In this document: positions 53,940-57,231 of the stretch, one piece after another
How positions within the stretch are numbered: the stretch's first letter is position 1
How the letters are laid out: each line of letters starts with the position of its first letter
NCBI GenBank assembly: GCA_002305275.1
Contig: DBQO01000010.1
Location: 1-57,231 of the forward strand
Origin: Bacteroidales bacterium UBA1392
GTDB taxonomy: Bacteria > Bacteroidota > Bacteroidia > Bacteroidales > UBA932
DNA: 57,231 nt
Direction: 5' to 3'
The notes under the pieces: model-generated
What the model was told of the DNA's origin: nothing
Databases searched by the model: none
Seen by the model: the letters and a program-made list of their open reading frames with translations, nothing else
Made by a program: the position numbers and the translations under genes

Positions 53940-54842
53940 CTATTTTTCGCTTACAAGTTTGATAAAAATGTCGTTCATGCGTGGAACAAGCTCCCTATAA
54001 GAGACGATATCCACGCTACCCAGCAACTCCGGAATGATTTGGTGCGATCCCGCTCCTTCGCCTACGTCAAGTACGGCTCTCCTTAAGGTTTTGTATTCTT
54101 CATCCGAAGAGATGGAAAAATATTTGGACCAGGTAGAAAGAGGCTGGGAGGAGCGATAGAGAACCTCAACCTGATTGGTACCATATTCCTTTCGTATTTG
54201 TCCTGTAGGACCCGATACAACCACTTTTGCATGGTTTATAAGCGAAATATCGTCGCAAAGTTCCTCTACCGACTCCATGTTGTGAGTGGAAAGAATTATG
54301 GTAGCCCCTTCATCTTTCATCCTTAAAATCTCATTCCTGATGAGCTGCACATTCACCGGGTCAAAACCTGAAAAGGGTTCGTCCAGGATCAGCAATGAGG
54401 GTTTGTGGAGCACTGTGGTGATGAATTGCACCTTCTGAGCCATACCCTTGGAGAGTTCCTCTACCTTCTTATCCCACCAAGTGCGAATACCGAATTTTAC
54501 AAACCACTCTTTGAGCTCCTTCCTGGCCTCTGCCATTGAGAGACCTTTTAGGCGTGCAAGATAGATTGCCTGCTCCCCTACCTTCATTTTTTTGTAGAGA
54601 CCGCGTTCTTCCGGCAGATAACCGATTTCGCGAACCATTTCGTCGTTCATCAATCTGCCGTTATAGATTACCTCGCCTTCGGTAGGGATCGTTATGCGGT
54701 TGATAATACGTATGAGAGTGGTCTTACCGGCGCCGTTTGGGCCCAGCAGACCAAAAACACGCCCCTGATTAGCCTCTATCGAGACATTATCAAGAGCCTT
54801 GAAGTCACCGAATTTTTTGGTGACGGATCTGCATTCCAACAT
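53940..54842 (-). CDS. ABC transporter ATP-binding protein (NatA-like)
   Basis: 300 residues. Walker A GPNGAGKTT (about 33-41), signature LSKGMAQKVQF, Walker B LLILDEPFSGFDP, H-loop STHNMESVEE. The C-terminal 90 residues resemble DUF4162, typical of drug/sodium-type exporters. First gene of the operon that includes the permease and the split nucleotidase. Confidence 0.94.
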   Translation of the reverse strand: MLECRSVTKKFGDFKALDNVSIEANQGRVFGLLGPNGAGKTTLIRIINRITIPTEGEVIYNGRLMNDEMVREIGYLPEERGLYKKMKVGEQAIYLARLKGLSMAEARKELKEWFVKFGIRTWWDKKVEELSKGMAQKVQFITTVLHKPSLLILDEPFSGFDPVNVQLIRNEILRMKDEGATIILSTHNMESVEELCDDISLINHAKVVVSGPTGQIRKEYGTNQVEVLYRSSQPLSTWSKYFSISSDEEYKTLRRAVLDVGEGAGSHQIIPELLGSVDIVSYRELVPRMNDIFIKLVSEK

Positions 54843-54909
54843 TTTTTACTGTATTTTAACAAATATTGCGTAAAGGTAAGCAAAAAAACGCTCTGTTCCC
54901 CAATAGATA

Positions 54910-55866
54910 TTATTTATGATATCTGGAGAGTTTGGCACATCGGTCGGAGGTCAATATATTGTTTCGGACAAGATCACTAAAACTCCATTGAGACGTATCT
55001 GTGACACTGCGATAACGTAGTATGCCTTTTGCAGCAAAAGAACCGACATAAGGATGTAAGGTGAGTTCCTCTTTGGTCAATGACCAAAAATCAAAATACT
55101 TTACATGGCTACTATCAACCTCTACGGAGAAAGCGAACCCATCATATCGTTCACTATCTATCCCCTCTATCTCCATAAGTTGCTGAGGATCAAAAAAACC
55201 GCCCAGACGCTCCCTATATTCGATTATTCTACGCGCATAGTAGGGCCCTATGCCTTTAAGAGTGACTAAGGCAGCACTATCGGCTTTATTGAGTTCCAAC
55301 TTCGGTATATCGATAAAAGGCTCGAGGCGCTGATAAAGGGTATCCGACACTACATACATTCTGGCAAAGTCCTCTTTCCTACGAAATGAACCACCTTTAT
55401 TTCTGTAATTTAGTATTACCTCAGCCTGGCGTTCGGAGAGTCCGAGTCGTACGAGCTCTTCCACAGTTACCGTGTTGGGATCGAATGGAAATGATTCCAC
55501 TATTCGTGGAGTTCTGACAGGCTTTCTGTAACTAGTCGGAGGGGCAGAGTAACCTCCGAAACGGGTTTTTCCGCCATACTCTTTAGCACTTTTGTTTTTG
55601 ATTGCATTGTCGCTTCGGTGAGATGTTCCGTAAGAAAACTCATGTGAGGAGTACGATGATGGCTGCCGTAGGGAATCATCTGTCCCGGAATGGTGGCGCG
55701 CCACATCTGTGACCTCTTCCGATTCCGTTTGAGGAGCCGGTCTGTTGATCACCTTTTCAAAGAAAATCGCCGTCTGAAATCCAATAATAAGAAATATTAG
55801 CGCTATCAGACCCGATGCAGCGCTCTTTTTTACTTTTTCCTTTCTCTCCATATCTACCTTGCTCAT
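54910..55866 (-). CDS. ComEA-like helix-hairpin-helix DNA-binding protein
   Basis: 318 residues. A membrane helix at about 14-35 (ASGLIALIFLIIGFQTAIFF) is followed by a Ser/Tyr-rich linker. Helix-hairpin-helix repeats come next: VRLGLSERQAEVILNYRNKGGSFRRKEDF, LVTLKGIGPYYARRIIEYRERLGGFFDPQQLMEIEGID, and a third degenerate copy to the end. ComEA-type proteins bind double-stranded DNA at the outer side of the inner membrane during DNA uptake, but many Bacteroidota homologues have no tested role. Confidence 0.85.
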   Translation of the reverse strand: MSKVDMERKEKVKKSAASGLIALIFLIIGFQTAIFFEKVINRPAPQTESEEVTDVARHHSGTDDSLRQPSSYSSHEFSYGTSHRSDNAIKNKSAKEYGGKTRFGGYSAPPTSYRKPVRTPRIVESFPFDPNTVTVEELVRLGLSERQAEVILNYRNKGGSFRRKEDFARMYVVSDTLYQRLEPFIDIPKLELNKADSAALVTLKGIGPYYARRIIEYRERLGGFFDPQQLMEIEGIDSERYDGFAFSVEVDSSHVKYFDFWSLTKEELTLHPYVGSFAAKGILRYRSVTDTSQWSFSDLVRNNILTSDRCAKLSRYHK

Positions 55867-55895
55867 TAAAATTTTTGTTAAATTGTAACCGGACG

Positions 55896-56594
55896 TCAGC
55901 TATCCTGTTCTTGATTTTTAGTCGGATGGTGCGCAGAGACCACAATCACTATTTCACCTTTAGGTTCATGCGAATTAAAATATTCCAGAAGAGATGCGAG
56001 AGTGCCTCTATGGGTAGTATCGTGAATTTTAGAAATTTCTCTCGATACACTTGCCGGACGCTCAGAACCGAAATACTCCGCAAACTGCGTTAACGTCTTC
56101 AATAAACGATGCGGCGATTCGTAGAATATCATAGTTCTATTCTCCTCCTGCAGTGCCTTAAGGCGTGTTTGTCGCCCCTTTTTTACCGGAAGGAATCCTT
56201 CAAATACAAATCTGTCACAGGGGAAACCCGAGTTAACCAGCGCCGGAACAAATGCAGTAGCTCCGGGAAGCGTTTCAACTTCTATACCGGCCTCTACACA
56301 ACTTCTTACCAAGAGGAAACCGGGGTCTGATATTCCGGGAGTACCGGCGTCACTGATCAAAGCCACCTCTACCCCTGTAAGGATCTTCTCCGTTAATGAA
56401 GCGACAGTCCTGTGCTCGTTAAACTTGTGATGTGACTCCATACGGGTGGAAATGCCATATTTCCGCAACAAAACCGAACTTGTTCTGGTATCTTCTGCCA
56501 AAATCAGATCCACCTCCTTGAGAATTCTAATGGCTCTCAAGGTAATATCTTCAAGATTACCAATTGGCGTAGGGACTATGTAAAGTCTTGACAT
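55896..56594 (-). CDS. rsmI: 16S rRNA (cytidine1402-2'-O)-methyltransferase RsmI
   Basis: 232 residues. It begins LYIVPTPIGNLEDITLRAIRIL and has AEDTRTSSVLLRKYGI, then the SAM-site EVALISDAGTPGISDPGFLLVR and TLPGATAFVPALVNSGFP. FYESPHRLLKTL and KGEIVIVV also match. It methylates C1402 of 16S rRNA. It shares an intergenic region with the divergent tdk. Confidence 0.96.
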   Translation of the reverse strand: MSRLYIVPTPIGNLEDITLRAIRILKEVDLILAEDTRTSSVLLRKYGISTRMESHHKFNEHRTVASLTEKILTGVEVALISDAGTPGISDPGFLLVRSCVEAGIEVETLPGATAFVPALVNSGFPCDRFVFEGFLPVKKGRQTRLKALQEENRTMIFYESPHRLLKTLTQFAEYFGSERPASVSREISKIHDTTHRGTLASLLEYFNSHEPKGEIVIVVSAHHPTKNQEQDS

Positions 56595-56601
56595 TTTTGT
56601 T

Positions 56602-56631
56602 TACCTTTGTATGGAGTTCCATGCAAAATTA
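56602..56631. promoter_or_regulatory. Divergent promoters of rsmI and tdk
   Basis: TACCTTTG (56602-56609, plus strand) precedes tdk, and TAATTTTG (56624-56631, minus strand) precedes rsmI, with CAAA at 56654-56657 as a possible -33 for rsmI. The tdk -7 element lies just before the ATG at 56611, which cannot then be the start. Confidence 0.5.
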
Positions 56632-56637
56632 AGAAAA

Positions 56638-57207
56638 ATGTTTATAGAAAGCGCAAAAAAACCGGGCTCAATAGAAGTCATCTGTGGGTCAATGTTTTCA
56701 GGTAAGACTGAGGAATTGATTCGTCGCCTTAAGAGAGCAAAATTTGCAAATCAGAATGTTGAGATATTTAAACCTAAAATAGATATCAGATATTCCGATG
56801 CAGAGGTGGTTTCCCATGACTCTAATACCATACTTTCAACGCCGGTCGATTCATCCAACAACATTTTATTGCTAACAGGCAATGTGGATGTGGTAGGCAT
56901 TGACGAGGCTCAGTTTTTCGACCATGGGATAGTAGATGTCGCACAACAACTGGCTGCACAGGGCATTAGAGTGATAATAGCGGGACTTGACATGGATTAT
57001 CTCGGCAATCCGTTTGGCCCTATGCCTGCTCTGATGGCTGTAGCCGAATATGTCACCAAAGTACACGCAATCTGTGTAAGATGTGGCGACATTGCAAACC
57101 ACTCACATCGTCTCTCTTCCAGCGATAAACTTGTCGAACTCGGAGAAAAAGATATTTACGAACCCATTTGCCGTCACTGTTTCAACAAACTCAAAAAAGC
57201 GACTTAA
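56638..57207 (+). CDS. tdk: Thymidine kinase
   Basis: 189 residues from the ATG at 56638; the ATG at 56611 would lie on the predicted transcription start. P-loop ICGSMFSGKTEEL, the lid region and DEAQFF, AGLDMDYLGNPFGPM, and the zinc site CVRCGD ... CRHC. It phosphorylates thymidine in salvage. It ends 24 bases before the edge of the window, where an IS-like end begins. Confidence 0.95.
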   Translation: MFIESAKKPGSIEVICGSMFSGKTEELIRRLKRAKFANQNVEIFKPKIDIRYSDAEVVSHDSNTILSTPVDSSNNILLLTGNVDVVGIDEAQFFDHGIVDVAQQLAAQGIRVIIAGLDMDYLGNPFGPMPALMAVAEYVTKVHAICVRCGDIANHSHRLSSSDKLVELGEKDIYEPICRHCFNKLKKAT

Positions 57208-57208
57208 G

Positions 57209-57231
57209 TGATGTGACCCCCAAAAGTTGGA
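57209..57231. mobile_element. Possible end of an IS3-family (IS150-type) element
   Basis: From 57209 the sequence runs TG, then TGTGACCCCCAAAAGTTGGA (57212-57231) to the edge. It resembles terminal inverted repeats of IS150-group elements, which often carry TGACCCCCAAAAGTT. The element itself would lie outside the window, so this rests on 20 bases only. Confidence 0.35.

Overview
The window comes from a member of the Bacteroidota, most likely the Bacteroidales; the genus cannot be fixed from the sequence alone. The evidence is an ECF sigma/FecR/SusC/SusD cluster, a complete aerotolerance (Bat) operon, Bacteroidota-type proteins such as DUF4783, and repeated promoter-like elements of the form TAnnTTTG (-7), a few with TTTG near -33. 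Gene density is high and several convergent gene pairs overlap at their ends.

Layout. 1-850: rplU-rpmA on the minus strand, with a terminator and a divergent promoter region. 851-5124: a P-loop ATPase, a cysteine-free sirtuin, a UbiX-type flavin prenyltransferase and a secreted phosphoesterase/beta-propeller protein. 5114-14069: a minus-strand operon running from MoxR through DUF58, BatA, BatB and BatC to a BatD-BatE fusion and a TapB-like protein. 14138-18416: truA, exbB-exbD-tonB and a secreted glycosidase-like protein. 18396-19593: two AT-rich unknown secreted proteins. 19705-22177: P5C dehydrogenase and an omega-amidase, divergent. 22247-27507: a PhoB/PhoR-like pair next to tandemly duplicated Na/Pi cotransporters whose promoters carry 11-nt repeats that look like PHO boxes. 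27607-35448: a Sus-like uptake locus under an ECF sigma/anti-sigma pair.

35607-39303: tRNA-Ser(GGA), then a cluster of 50-95 bp repeats, then an AT-rich four-gene block bounded by imperfect 30-bp direct repeats. The block encodes an AbiE-like (type IV) toxin-antitoxin pair, a metallophosphoesterase and a C-terminal fragment of a RecG-like/AlbA protein. This is the most island-like part of the window and the best place to look for an undescribed system.

39437-57231: a thioredoxin-like protein, a transglutaminase-like lipoprotein, efp, ispH-cmk, an NtrX-like regulator without a DNA-binding domain, der, a giant NtrY-like kinase, rlmH, DUF4783, a 5'-nucleotidase split into two genes beside an ABC exporter, a ComEA-like protein, rsmI and tdk. 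The last ~23 bases resemble the end of an IS3-family element.

How the genes work together. ExbB/ExbD/TonB would energise the SusC transporter. The sensor/regulator pair probably controls the two phosphate transporters. The Bat proteins form an envelope complex with MoxR as chaperone ATPase. The NtrX/NtrY-like pair flanks der and probably forms one signalling system. All functions are inferred from motifs and context; no database search was run.
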